Assembly (NCBI GenBank): GCA_018894105.1 | Contig: CM032121.1 | Location: 19,378,730-19,442,729, forward strand | Length of the DNA stretch: 64,000 bases | Direction: 5' to 3' | From: Jacaranda mimosifolia | Taxonomy: Eukaryota; Streptophyta; Magnoliopsida; Lamiales; Bignoniaceae | Part shown: piece after piece, positions 22,560-34,393 of the stretch | How the letters are laid out: every line of letters begins with the position of its first letter | How positions within the stretch are numbered: the stretch's first letter is position 1 | Program-made: the position numbers and the translations under genes | Notes under the pieces: model-generated | Database searches by the model: none | What the model was told of the DNA's origin: nothing | Seen by the model: the letters and a program-made list of their open reading frames with translations, nothing else

Positions 22560-25500
22560 ATGGCTAATAATCTACTAAACGTTATATTGAAAACCAATAA
22601 ACTTATTGGGCCAAACTACCTCAATTTTCTAAACCTCAAAATCATTCTAGATTTCGAGAAATGGATATATGTCCTATATCAACGTGCTTCTAATCCCATG
22701 GGATTGATGTGGGTCAAGAGACACGTCAAATGTTCACGAAAAGGGTTGAGGATCACCTCTTGGCCCATAGTCTTATGATGGCATCTATCAACTCCAAACG
22801 TCTGGCAGTTTATTCCTTGCAAGAGCTGTATAGCAAACAAGGTATGAGAGGTTCTTGAAGTCACATGTAGCCATGGGATCCAATAACCAAAGTATTAAAA
22901 ATGCAAATTAACTAGGTTACACATGAAAACAAAGATCTAAACATACGATTGATTCAGATTTGGTATGAGGATTACCTTATTTTTGAGCAAAACAAGGAAG
23001 CTAGAAGAAACACTCTAACACTTGGAAGCTGTCTCTCAATGGTGCACCAAAGAAGCGACCGAATCTCCACAACCAAACAAGTTTTGTTTGAGCTGAAAAT
23101 TTTACTAAAACTCCACAACAACTTGCTGGATCTACAGTCCAAAATTCAGCTCAATTAGAACTCGAAAAGTCTACCTAGAACTGCCTCCAAGTTGCTACCA
23201 GAAACTAGATCTCCAAAGTAGAACAATCCAATCGTCTTGTCTCTAATGTTAAGATGAATACACCAATGCAATAGCCTATTCTCCTCAATATTAGCTAGAG
23301 AATATAGAGAAGAAACATAATAATGAAGGTTTGATTTGGAGGTAGGGGAAGAAAAGAAAGTGAAGTTTCAACATATAATGCAACACTGGAAGATTGGAGG
23401 GAAACATGGAGAGAATCTAATTCTTCACACTTAAATCTTGATTACCATTCTTCTCTCCCTCTAAATATAGATAGAGGGAGGATGGTGTGATGCCAAGGTG
23501 GGCATCACACCTTCCTCAAGGGGTGATCGCCAACTTGGCAGTGCAAGTTGGCATTTGATTTCAATTTGAATTTTGTGTGAATTTGAATTTCATTTGGAAT
23601 CTTCATTTCATCTTATGAAATATCATCCAAATAAATTCTAATTCACACCAAATGAACATTTCATTTGAATTTTCCCTCCAAAATTAATTCCCCATTTTAA
23701 TTAAATTAAACTCCTTTACTTTAATTAATTACCTTGAATTAGTACTTGAAGTCAATTAGCTTAAATTTTAAGCTAGCAATTGTTAACTTAACCCCTTAAG
23801 TTGACCAATTGATAGTCATATGGCACCAAATAATTAACTCGTTAATAATTGGTCTTAATTTGACTCTTTAAATCAATCAAATCAATTTAACAATTAAATT
23901 GATGAAGCCAAAAATGACCACAACATTTGTGTCAATCGGTCAACCTCCAAATCAATCATGTAGGAATTTTTCTAACTCTTAGAAAATTCTCCTTCATCGC
24001 CTAGGATATGCAATTGGCTTTTATGTGTGACCCGTTAGTTTCTATCATTCATTGGACATGGGCTCACAATTCTTTGTGACTTTAGAATATCAAATATTCA
24101 CTTTAGTTTAAACTCCTTTAAACTAATCGACTCAATTCAATTAATCTCCATTAATTGAAGAATACCCAAACTTCATGGTCGATGTCCAACCTCAAGCCCA
24201 TGGAGCTCAACTAGTTGGCCAAAATGAATGCTTTTGGAGAACTATTCTAACTCTACGCGTGCCGTGCAAATATGGTTCTTCCATCCCCTATCTCTCAAAA
24301 GAGGCCTAGGGAAAGGTATTTGTTGGCATCCTAATAGCCTCGATACTATATTTCTATTCTCAATGTTCGATTCCCTTTATGACCTCATCTTTGGAAAACT
24401 CATTTTCCAAATTGACATACTACCTTGGGCAAGGATTTCATGGAATCAATCATTATAAAATAAGTAGGAGATGTACTCATCCTTCATGATGACAAGGAGT
24501 CGAATCCTATCTTGGATTTCATAAACCTCTATGTCTTAAGTAGCTCATACCCAATTTCCACCCGAACGACCCGCTACGTGGCCAGGGAAGAGTTAAAGAA
24601 TGAGGTCCTAAACACAAGGTTGTAATCGATCCTCAGGTCAAATGACTAATTTTATACACTAGCGTAGGTTGGAGAACTTGCCAGTACGGCTATCTAGTAG
24701 ATTCTTCGGGGCAGGTCTTCAGTGCCTTATTCTCTAATAATCACCCACTAACATGCACCCATATCTCATATGGCATTGCTCTTGAAATGGAGCAATATCC
24801 AACTCCTTGGATTAATACATTGTTAGTGCAAGTCTATTTGGATCTTAGATGCCCTTAGTCTCATATGATCCGACGACTTGGAAGTATTTAAAATCACGAC
24901 TGTATAAGATTTATTTCATGATCACCACCTAGTATATGACCAGGTCCAATAGTCTTATGTGATCCACGGGCTTCAACCAAATGCCAGTGAAGTAAATATG
25001 TGCATAAGATAAAGATGACCATTTAAATAATATCATTCAATCAAAATTGTATCACAAGTGAAATAGTTTACAACATTAATCTAATTGGCTTGCGGGATAC
25101 TATTCCAACAGTTCATGTTGTCAAAGGAGACTTTTCAAGCTAGGATGATTGAGGGGTCATGCGTCCTCGACTACGGTCTAAAATGATTAGTCTTGTTGAA
25201 AGTTATTCAACTTGGACGTAGTGATGGACAATGATCTCTGTGGGGATTTGATCCTTACATCTTTGCTGAGTTTATTTGACCAAAGTGTTGGTCTATACGA
25301 AGACAACCATAACAAGCGCAAACCTCTAATGATTACTTTCTCTTCCCACTCTAAAGGCCCTGAAGGCAAGTAGAAAGGTTGTTTTTCAAGAGAAAACATA
25401 CATTTAAGGCATCCGGTTGAGTCAAGAAGATTATAGAGGATAAAGTCGAAGCTACTTGTTTCTACTATGGCGAGAAAGGTTATTGAAAGTGGAATTGCAA

Positions 25501-25870
25501 GGAATACCTTATGTTAGGAATGGTATGTACTTTTTGAAGTGTACCTAAGGATAAATTCTTCCTCATGAATTTATCGCATGTGGTTCTCATATTTGTAATT
25601 TATTACAAAGAATGGAAAGAAGAATAAATCTTAGCTATGGGGATATGATCCACTGCCTTGGCAAATGAATAAGAGTTGCTGCCAAGCCAAAGGCGTAAAA
25701 TAAGTTAGACTTAGGAAACTCCTTAGTTGCATTAGATCCTTGTTATTTTGTACTGAAACTTGTTAAGAACATTATTTCAACTCCCGTTTTAGATAGTGAA
25801 TGATATAACTTTTCAATATCAAATGGGAAATTGAAGGCAACAAAGAATGGTTCTGGTGGGTATCGAATCC
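22560..25870 (+). pseudogene. Ty1/copia gag and protease remnant, split by a solo LTR
   Basis: Gag starts at ATG 22560 with MANNLLNVILKTNKLIGPNY, the gag N-terminus common in this copia group (NKLTGPNYLDW in relatives). It decays after about 22750. Gag resumes at 25111 with ETFQARMIEGSCV, and a zinc knuckle is recognisable near 25455-25510 (CFYYGEKGY, stop, KWNCKEYL). There the second Cys reads Tyr, His reads Tyr, and a Trp codon has become TGA. The protease region follows at 25560-25830, with CGSHIC just after the place of the catalytic Asp (the DTG itself reads otherwise) and LVKNIISTPVLD. Integrase and reverse transcriptase are absent: the sequence is cut at about 25870 by an Athila LTR. 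The span 22856-25110 is a separate insertion. Confidence 0.75.
22856..25110 (-). mobile_element. Solo LTR of the TGTTGGA family, reversed (copy C)
   Basis: On the minus strand it begins TGTTGGAATAGTATCCCGC at 25110 and ends near GGCTACATGTGACTTCA at 22856. Inside, in reverse order, are the family landmarks: the GTTAA-rich block (23690-23900), TTGGTTGAAGCC, and AATTAGTC. The flanking five bases are GTTCT on the left and GTTCA on the right, a near-perfect target duplication. The copia gag frame is in register when the LTR and one duplication are left out. There is no internal region, so it is a solo LTR inserted in a relative. Confidence 0.85.
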
Positions 25871-25874
25871 AACA

Positions 25875-27119
25875 AAAAAAAATTCCTACTCTAAAGATAT
25901 AATTTGTAAATAGCGATAAGTAGGGTCGTATTCCACTGGGACTGGTAAATTTTATTTCTTTCTAGTTTACTAAATAAAGTAAAATAGAAGGGGGGATTTT
26001 ATGAAAACGAAGACCTAGAATCTTAAAAGTAAATAAATCACAAATAAAAATAAGCAATCAATAAGAATGAAATCTAGCCTAAAGTAAAATTTCGATTGGG
26101 TTCTAAAATTTGATCATTGATGTAAAGACAAATTCCTCTTTTCTTGAATAAACTGGTTATAGTTACTCGGATTCCCTAATAAGCAATCTCTCCTTACTAT
26201 CTCGATAACCAAGAGAAACTCCTTAGTTATCTCCCTTGCCAATAAACAACCCTAAAGAAATGTTCATAGGATTTAATTCATTAACAGCATTGAAAACTAG
26301 AGAGACCCAGCCTAGCCAACAAACACACACACATGGGGTTTATTTAGGTTAGATTATTTGTCCACATAACATAAATCATGCATATTACCACACATAACTA
26401 TATTATGTGCCACAAATATTAGAACAATTAAACAATTACGGATTTAATGTTCTAATTGAAAGAACAAATATTCTAAACTATCAAATTTGGGTTCTAAATT
26501 TAATGAACCTGAATACTTGTAATGAAAACAGAAGATAAATAAATACTCAAGAAATAAGGAAAATGAATTAAATCATTTAGATCTCACAAATATTGAAGAA
26601 AACCAAACTTTGATAATCCTTTAGGCTAGAGCAAGATTTTAGCAACTCATGGAAAGAAGAAAACACAGGAAACTAAAAATACGTTGAATAAAAGAATGAA
26701 GAGCTTCATAGTTTCCTCTAAATAGCCTACTACTCCTAATGCAACTAGGAAACTAATTAAGAGTCCTACTAGAGTAAGAAAGCCTAAATTCTCCGAATTA
26801 AAAAAATATAAATTAAAATATTTCAAACATATACAATTGCCAAAATAGGTTGATTGCTTCCTAATCAAATTTGCATAAAGTCTTGGGAAGCAAGACACGC
26901 CCACACTCAAATTATTTCTTCTTTCCATTTCTCGTCTCCTCGAAAATGTGATTTTCACTCCAAGCTTGTCAAATACTCGATTTTCAACTGCATTTAGCTT
27001 GAATCCTCAATTTGCTTCACAAAATATAAAATGAAAGTTAAAACCTATCAACTGAGCATTTTTACTATTAATCACAAGGGGAAATTATACGAATAAAAAG
27101 ATAAAAATGCAAATTAACA
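25875..27119 (-). repeat. 3' LTR of an Athila-type Ty3/gypsy element
   Basis: On the minus strand it starts TGTTAATTTGCATTTTTATC at 27119. It is preceded by a purine-rich tract (AAGTGTAGGGGAATT, 27120-27134), the usual 3' polypurine tract of this group. It ends near 25875, where copia protease sequence resumes. The phrase TACGACCCTACTTATCGC near its end is typical of LTRs in this group. The end cannot be fixed to the base because no second LTR is available and no target duplication is clear. Confidence 0.65.
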
Positions 27120-28030
27120 AATTCCCCTACACTTAGACAATGCTTGTCCTCAAGCATACAATAACTCCAATTTATCAAGCTTTCTCATAATGTCTTTTAC
27201 CTATTTCTCAACTTGTTCCCAAATAGTTCAAATTATCAAGTTTTGGAGTGTCGAATCAAGATACAAGTAAGAACATGCACTTTATAGAAAGAACCTTGTA
27301 AATCACACAAATAACCTGTCACCCTGGTAGTCTCTTTGAACTTGAAATGTAAAAGGAATTTAACACTTTTTCATTAAGTTCAATTCAAGTCAAGACATTG
27401 AAGGACAACTACCAAAAACATGTAACAATATCACATATTCATGGAGAAATAGCAAGTCGAATGCAAGAAAACATAAAGGATGAAATGGAAAAACCTTACT
27501 CTCTCCTATCTCTCTCTCTTATTTTTTTGGACTAAATTTAGCCCGTGGACCAAACTTTTTATGCGAATACAAATATTGGTGATGAATGCACTAGGTTACT
27601 TAGCTGGCCATAATTTGTCTAGAATGCCATCTGACCTTTTTATGCGAATACAGACATTAGTGATGAATGTACCCGGTTACTCAGTCGGACACAAACCTAG
27701 ATGGTTATTATCCCTAATTATAATCACTTTATTTTAGTGATTAGCAAAGTAATTAAGCCATTTTTTTAGAGGGGTTAAATGGTTAAACCCAATCTCTTTC
27801 GTTATCTTAGTACATTCAACTCAATAATTCAACCCAAATATGTTCATCAAGGCAAGTTCTAGAGAAGTTAACCTATTATTCATGACAATTATTAGTGTGA
27901 TATGCATCAATTCCCTCATACATTTTTCATCCAAATCAACCAACAAGGTAACAAGTTAAAGTACAACGAACAAAAATTCAACTACTAATGTCATTCTTAC
28001 AATGCGTCCTAATTCAACCTAATCATTTAA
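27120..28030 (-). other. 3' untranslated region of the Athila-type element with an 80-bp duplication
   Basis: There is no coding signal. A segment containing TTTTATGCGAATACA, GATGAATG and GGTTACT is present twice, at about 27557 and 27637 (period 80). The minus-strand polypurine tract lies at its left edge. Confidence 0.65.
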
Positions 28031-28038
28031 GTGTTACC

Positions 28039-29470
28039 TTAGGGACAAGGAAAAATTAACAAATCAAGAATTAAAGCACACTTTGTAAGTAAATAAGAAG
28101 AATAAAGAGTCATTTCATGCATGTTTGAATAAAAAAATGAATCCAAATTTTTCTCCCCCACACTTAAGCCAAACATTGACCTCAATGTTTCAAAATAAGA
28201 ATGTAAATGCATAAGAAAGGTGGAAGAGGGACTCTCTTGAGGAGATGAGGTCCGCATGGCTTCAAGGATTAGGTGGAATTGGGGGTGAGAAACCAACATA
28301 AGCGAATAGGCCATAAGGTTGGTCTTTATGCATAAAAGCTAGCAGCGAAGAGCATGAAGATCATCGTCATGTGTCCTTAGTTTAGCTATAGCAGAGGTGG
28401 GTGAGGTTCCCTCATCATCATCAAAAGGCCTCCTATGCTTCCGTGACATATTGGGTCCTGAAGAGCAAAAATAAAACACAGCATTTCATTTGCCAAGTAG
28501 CCGCATCCCTTCTAAACAATTCAAATTCAAAGGTGTCATATCACAAGCAATATGTAATGTGTTATCATCAGGAGTGATCAAATGCTATGTATGGCCAAAT
28601 GTGTAATAAATGATCCCAATATTAATGTATGTTTGTTAGCCATGACACTTGCAAATTGAGTAGCCAACCAACACCTACGGTTAACTTTCACATTGTTAAG
28701 CATGCACCACAGAAAATAAAACTCAACTATTGACAGCACGCCAGCAAAATTCTTCCTACTCGAAAAAGAAAATGCAAGAAAATGATGAACATATATCAAA
28801 GCAGGATTGATAAGAAATGTATCTTTAGATTTTCCAGGATCATAAGGGACGGCTATGTTTTAAGTCAAAGATCTGTAAAGCATTTAAGGTACCAACTCAA
28901 CATTAAAATCATATCTACTAATCAAATATTCATCAAAATATGCATAATCAGGTGTGATAAAATTGAACGCCAAGTTAAATTCAGTGATAGGCAAGCTAAA
29001 CCTTTAACCCATTAATCGAAAGAGAACCACAGTAGGAGTATTCAGAGAGAAATCAGTTAGTTTGTTAAACTCAAAAGTAGTATAGAATTCGCGCACAAGT
29101 TCAACATATTTCGGATAACGAATGGAAAAATAAGGGCACCATCCAATACCATCAATTAATCGATCAACATCAGCACGAATATTTAAAGTCTCAAGAGTGG
29201 GATAGTGAATATACTTACAGGGTAGGATTGGTCTAGAGCAAACCTCAGTATATCTATCTCGTTCATGAGATGTGGTGAACTGGAGAGACCCGTAAAGTCA
29301 GATTCTATAGTTGGATGGATAGTTTTCCCTTTTACAAATCGAGAATGACATCAAAATTTGGATGAAGCAGGTGGTTGGGCATTGGCAGTGAAAGTAAGTG
29401 GCAGTTGAGATAATTTCGAAAGAGGTTCGATTAGACGTAGACGTGTTATTTGAGTACTTTTGGTTTATTG
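28039..29470 (-). pseudogene. ATHILA ORF-1-like (env-position) gene remnant
   Basis: The minus strand between integrase and the 3' LTR carries a decayed frame that matches the ATHILA ORF-1 family (PF03078) as I recall it. In order: ERDRYTEVCSRPILPCKYI and ADVDRLIDGIGWCPYF near 29270-29130, ELVREFYTTFEFN near 29090, YDPGKSKDTFLINPALIYVH near 28800, SGVL-like and EFYFLWCMLNNVKVN near 28700, and LILGSFITHLAIH near 28600. A last part begins with MSRKHRRPFDDD near 28450 and runs to 28039. The frame has several stops and shifts. In Athila elements this gene occupies the position of a retroviral envelope gene, but its function is unproven. Confidence 0.75.
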
Positions 29471-29526
29471 AGAGCGAGTTGCCGGTTGTTTTTCTTTAAT
29501 GTTTGGGTGACCGATGGTAGTAGTGA

Positions 29527-29700
29527 GTTTGTGTTGGAGATGGTGGTGGTAGGTGGTTGAAGATATATATGTGGCCGAGAGAGGTGGTGTTAGGTTTGTG
29601 TTGGAGATGGTGGTGGTAGGTGGTTGAAGATAAATATGTGGCCGAGATAAGTGGTGTTAGGTTTGTGTTGGAGATGGTGGAAGGTGGTTGGACGTAGTGG
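29527..29700. repeat. Tandem array, 67-bp unit, about 2.6 copies
   Basis: GTTTGTGTTGGAGATGGTGG starts at 29527, 29594 and 29661, an exact period of 67. Units contain GGTGGTTGAAGATA and ATGTGGCCGAGA. It lies just upstream of the ATHILA ORF-1-like remnant in that gene's direction. The short open frames across it are repeat artefacts. Confidence 0.9.
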
Positions 29701-29879
29701 ATGGTGGTGATGGGTGGCAGGTATGGTGAAGATGAATATGATGTTGAAGATGGTGGGTTGTGGCTTAAATAGTGATGGTGAGATGAAGAAGACTTCAATA
29801 GCGGCTAGGAATGTGTTTTGGAGAAAAAAAATGAATAATAGGTTTTGGGTCAAAATTGGAGTCTTCCAATTTTGATCCT

Positions 29880-29990
29880 ATTTTTCATTTTTTTTTTATA
29901 AATATAAAAATATTAATAGTAAAAATAAATAAATAAATAAATAAAAATAATAATAAAATAAAATAAAATAAATAAAATGGTGAAAATGGT
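29880..29990. repeat. A/T-rich simple repeat (AAAT/AAAATA)
   Basis: A run of AAATAAATAAATAAAT and AAAATAAAATAAAAT steps lies between the 67-bp and the 74-bp arrays. Confidence 0.8.
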
Positions 29991-30019
29991 TTAGATTGCA
30001 TGAGAGTTGATGAAACAAG

Positions 30020-30290
30020 ACATGAACACGAGTAGATTGAAAAGTTTTTATGTCAAATTATTCCAATGTATTAGAAAAGATCCTTGAGCAAGGCGTGTGC
30101 ACCAGTAGATTAGAGAGCGTTTCTTGTCAAATAATTCCAACATGCTAGAAGAGGTCATCGAACAAGGCGTGGGCACGGGTAGATTGTAGAGCTTTTCTTG
30201 TCAAATAATTCCAACATGCTAGAAGAGGTTCTTGAATAAGGCGTGGACACGAGTAGATTGGAGAGCTTTTGTGTCAAATTAACTATGCCC
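30020..30290. repeat. Tandem array, about 74-bp unit, four copies
   Basis: AGTAGATT-containing units start at about 30031, 30104, 30178 and 30252 (periods 73-74). Each contains GGCGTGG(G/A)CAC, AGCTTTT and TTCCAACATGCTAGAAGAGG or close variants. It lies between the end of integrase and the ATHILA ORF-1-like gene. Confidence 0.88.
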
Positions 30291-30429
30291 ACAGGTCAAT
30301 TTAAAACGTCTCTTACATCAGAGGAGCAAAAAAATAAAGCTAATTAAAGATGTTTTTTTTTTAAATATAAACAAAAACTTGAAAGTTTAGGTTGCCTCCG
30401 AAAAAGCACCGCTCTTTAACCTCTTTGGC

Positions 30430-31342
30430 TAGACGTAGTTATTCATCACGTCACTAGAGATGGACTTTTCAGATGAATTTTGTTTATGTGATACACTTGG
30501 GGACCTTCATAAAAAGGTTTCAAGCGATGCCCATTGACTCTAAAAATTTTACCAAAGTCCATGCTTTGAAATTCAACTGCACCATGACAAAATACGATAG
30601 AGACAATAAAAGGACCTAACCATCGAGAACGTAATTTTTTTTAAAATAGTTTTCAACGAGAGTGATAAAGTAAAACTTTTTGCCCAATTGAAATTTTTTT
30701 TTGGGAAATGGTCTAATCATGAAAGGCCTTTGTCTTGTCCTTGTAAATTCTAGAATTCTCATAGGCCTCACAACAAATTTATTCTAACTCTTGCAACTGC
30801 AATTTCCTCTGTTCCCCATCTTCATCCATTTTTATGTTGCAATGCTTGATAACCTATGGGGGTCTGGTAAGTTGTTCGATGGGCCCAAAGTGCATCATCA
30901 AGTCGTGTACTCCAATTTTTCCTATTTGAGTTCACCATTTCCTCAAGTATAGACTTGATTTCCCTATTGGATACCTCTGTTTGTCCATTCATCTGTGGAT
31001 GATGAGCTATAGAGACATGGTGCATGACATGATATTTCTTTAGTAGAGCCTCTACAACTTTATTGCAGAAATGAGTTCCACGATCACTAATTATTGCCTT
31101 GGGTGTTCCAAACCTAGCAAAATATGAGATTTGATGAATCCTACAACAACTTTGGCATTGTTAGTTTGGGTTGCCTTAGCTTCGACCCACTTTGACACAT
31201 AATCCACTATAAGAATAGTGTAATTGTTGCCAAAAGAAGAGGGTAAGGGGACCCATAAAGTCAATACTCCATACATTAAATATTTGGCAAATAAGGACTG
31301 AGGTAAGAGGTAATTGATCTTTTCACCCTAAATTCCCGATTC
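30430..31342 (-). pseudogene. Athila-type Ty3/gypsy integrase remnant
   Basis: Read on the minus strand: a decayed zinc-binding end at 31342-31300; the start of the core with IFNVWSIDF, then after a one-base shift SSFGNNYTILIVDYVSKWVE near 31200; and the Glu region with [20 protein letters not shown] near 31000, followed by [20 protein letters not shown]. The C-terminal part near 30600 has RWLGPFIVSIVF and VNGHRLKPFYEG. VDYVSKWVEA with [12 protein letters not shown] is typical of the Athila lineage. The D of the central SDxGxxF lies in a decayed stretch near 31090. The upstream part (protease, RT) is missing because a CACTA-like terminus starts at 31343. Confidence 0.85.
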
Positions 31343-32247
31343 ACTACAACAAATTGCACTTCTTGTAACAAAAAGTTTGGTAACAAAGTAAAAATTTGTT
31401 GCAAAATCATGATTTTTCATAACGAGACTGGAATTTTTCTACTAAAGTACTCATCTTGGGTAACCAAGACAAATATTTGTTACCCGAAATTTTTATTCTT
31501 TTGTAACTAAAGAAAATTTCATTACGAAAACTGAAGTATTGTCACAAATAATTTTTCCCACATTTCAACAAGACATATTTGTAACAAAAGTTTCTACTTT
31601 TTGTTATGTTGACAAATTTATTACAATTAAGTTTTATAGTAACAAATATATTTGTTACTATAGTTAATAATTTACCCTCTAAAAATATTTTCCCTTCAAA
31701 ATTTTGTTATATGAAAATGGTAACAAATACTTTTTTAACTAATTTTAAATCAAAATTAGATAAAGTCCCACCTAAAATTTGTTTCCCTCTAAAAAAGTGT
31801 TCCCTCCAAATTTGCTCCAATGTTTCTCCCTTCAAAATTTTGTTCCCTGCATAAATTAATTTAATTTAAAGTGTAAAAAATATTTTAGTTATTAATATCA
31901 CATGTCACCACAATTAAAAAATTTCTCAAAAATTTGGCACCTCCCTATATGCCCATATCACCCTTCACCGTAGTTAAAAAAATTAAAAATTAAATTAAAT
32001 ATCTAAAAAGTGAAAGACAAAATTATTCTTTATTTGGATCTACTTAGATCTTCATATCAAACAATTAATTGGTTTAACAAATTTTATAATTAAATAAAGT
32101 ACAAATATTAAGAAAACCCAAATGCCCCTCCCCCCTTCAAACCAGCCACAGCTAGCCCAACGAAAAGCTCCATTGCCACATTGGCGGGGTGCTGGATTCA
32201 TTTTATATATGTACATATATGTGTATATATATCTATATATTAATATG
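31343..32247. mobile_element. CACTA-like terminus with TTTGTTACAAA subterminal repeats, then AT-rich sequence
   Basis: CACTACAACAAATTGCACTT directly interrupts the Athila integrase. Over the next 500 bases, motifs such as TTTGTTAC and GTAACAAA recur in both orientations, as in other CACTA subterminal regions. Several TTCCCTCCAAA / CCCTCTAAAAA phrases follow (31670-31850) and recur near 35580-35720. A small GC-rich patch lies at 32118-32196. The opposite terminus was not identified and there is no coding capacity. Confidence 0.45.
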
Positions 32248-32700
32248 TATATGTGTAGGCAAAATTATAATTTTCGTCTTGTAACTTTACCTCATTCGGT
32301 TTTTGATCCTATAAGTTTTAAAAAATTATCATTTTTCATCCTTTTTCGGCCGGAGATAGCCAAGGTCACCAAAAAGTCTGATGTGGCTCGCTGGGTGTGT
32401 GGCTGCTTGGAGTTTTAGCCACATTGGACTGTCTAGTAGACATTTTTTGTCTTTTTCTTACTTAGTTGGCAATATACATGTCTTTTTTTTTTTTGTAATT
32501 TCAAATATAATATATTATTTATACATACACGCACATATATATATATACACATCCATTATATATATATATATTTATATATTACATATCATCATTTTGCCCC
32601 CCAAAACATAAATTTTTTCCCCCAAAATACCCTATACTATCCTTCATTATCCCCAAAATTTATGTTTTTTTCCAATATAATATATATATACATTATATAT

Positions 32701-32709
32701 ATTTTATTA
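32701..32709. repeat. Target-site duplication of MULE element 2, left copy
   Basis: ATTTTATTA, identical to the copy at 33825-33833. Confidence 0.85.
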
Positions 32710-33824
32710 GGGAAAATATATTTTTAGCCCCATCGAAAAAACTATTTTGCTGGTTTACCCCCTTATGAAAAAAAAAAGGTTGAAATACCGCCTTGTGTTT
32801 TTAAAAACAAGTGAAAAACCCCCCTGAAATCATAAGTGGAGTGCACGCACCCAAAAATGCGAGTTGTTGTGATTTTGTATAGATAAAATGACTATTATGC
32901 CATTAATATATCATAGGGGGGTAAAAATTTTTTTGCCCAATATATATATATATATATATGTTATGAATAATTTTATATGCATATATGTATATATATATTT
33001 AATTTTATATATATGTGTGTGATTATATATATATGCCTGTATATAATTTTTTATATAATTACATAGGATTTGATTTATCATAAATAATTTTATATATATG
33101 TATGTGTATACAATTTTTTAAATAATAAATAGTATTTGATGTATATAAATATGTTATGAATAATTTTATATGCATATATGTATGTATATAATTTTATATA
33201 TATGTGATGTTATATAAATATGTTATATATTTTATAAATATGAAATTATTTAGTTTTGATAATTATAAATATATATGTATGTATATATAATTTTAGAAAT
33301 ATTAAATAGTATTTAATTTATATAAATGTCTAATATATTTCATAAATATAAAATTATTTAATTTTAGATTAAACAAAAGAAAAAGAAATATATATATATG
33401 TATTTATTATATGTATATAGATATGTTATAAATAATTTTATACATATATATATGTATAAATATTATTCATATACATATTTATATAATTTTTTATACGTAT
33501 ATAATCTTATATATATGTATGGATATATAATTTTATAAATATTAGATAGTATTTAGTTTATATAAATACCTTATGTATTTTATAAATACATAAGATATTT
33601 AATTTAGATTAATTGAAAGAAAAAGAAAAACATAAGGATATAAACTAATTATATATATGAGGGTATTTTTGTCCTTTCAATAAAAAATTCAATTGAAATA
33701 GACGGAAGGGGCCAGTGATCCAAATTTTAAAAACATAAGGGGGCGTTTCACCACTTTTTTTTTTCACCGGGAGGTAAATCGCCTATTTCGTATGACACAG
33801 GGGGGTAAAAAGATTTTAGCCCTA
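32710..33824. mobile_element. Mutator-like non-autonomous element 2, nested in element 1
   Basis: It is flanked by the perfect 9-base direct repeat ATTTTATTA at 32701-32709 and 33825-33833. The ends are imperfect inverted repeats: GGGAAAATATATTTTTAGCC with GGTTTACCCCC on the left; AGGGCTAAAATCTTTTTACC with CGATTTACC and GAAACGCCCCCTTATG on the right (other strand). The interior is about 700 bases of TATATATGTATG-type sequence with TTATAAATAATTTTATA-like units. There is no coding capacity. A 9-bp duplication with long inverted repeats is the hallmark of Mutator-like elements. Confidence 0.85.
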
Positions 33825-33833
33825 TTTTATTAT
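33825..33833. repeat. Target-site duplication of MULE element 2, right copy
   Basis: ATTTTATTA, identical to the copy at 32701-32709. Confidence 0.85.
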
Positions 33834-34393
33834 AATCACTCAATTCCATTTTCATCCCAAAAATTTAACAAAAAAGCATTGATTTGACTTCTGCAGTAAA
33901 AAAATCTTCCCCAAAATATAGAGAAACATACACATATATTTATCTATAATCTATAATTATTTACTAATTAAAAAATAAAAAAATTTAATCTACCATATTA
34001 ACAATATTCTTTTAACTCGCTTGGTTGGCACAACTTTGAATTTAAAAATACACACACACACACACACACAGATATATATATATATATGCACATATATTTA
34101 TATATAATTTATAATTATTTACTAATTAAAAAACAAAAAAAATTAATCTACCATATTAATAATATTCTTTTAACTCACTTAGTTGGCACAACTTTGAATT
34201 TAAAAATATACACATATATATACACAAATATTTATATAAATATATATTTATATAAAATTTATTATTATTTACTAATTGAAAAACAAAAATCACATGGTTA
34301 AAATAATTTAAAATAAATTTAAATTAAAAAATAAATTAAGAATGAAAATTTGAAGAAAAAAAAGAGAGAGAGAAGGGGGAAAAATGGTACAAC

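Noticed and set aside
28039..29470. The env-position gene as evidence for an infectious plant retrovirus
   Set aside because: The frame is broken by stops and shifts, no clear signal peptide or fusion segment is visible, and Athila elements are ordinary genomic retrotransposons.
29496..29853. Ser/His/Pro-rich minus-strand open frames
   Set aside because: They are the 67-bp tandem array read in two frames; the repeated phrases follow the DNA period.
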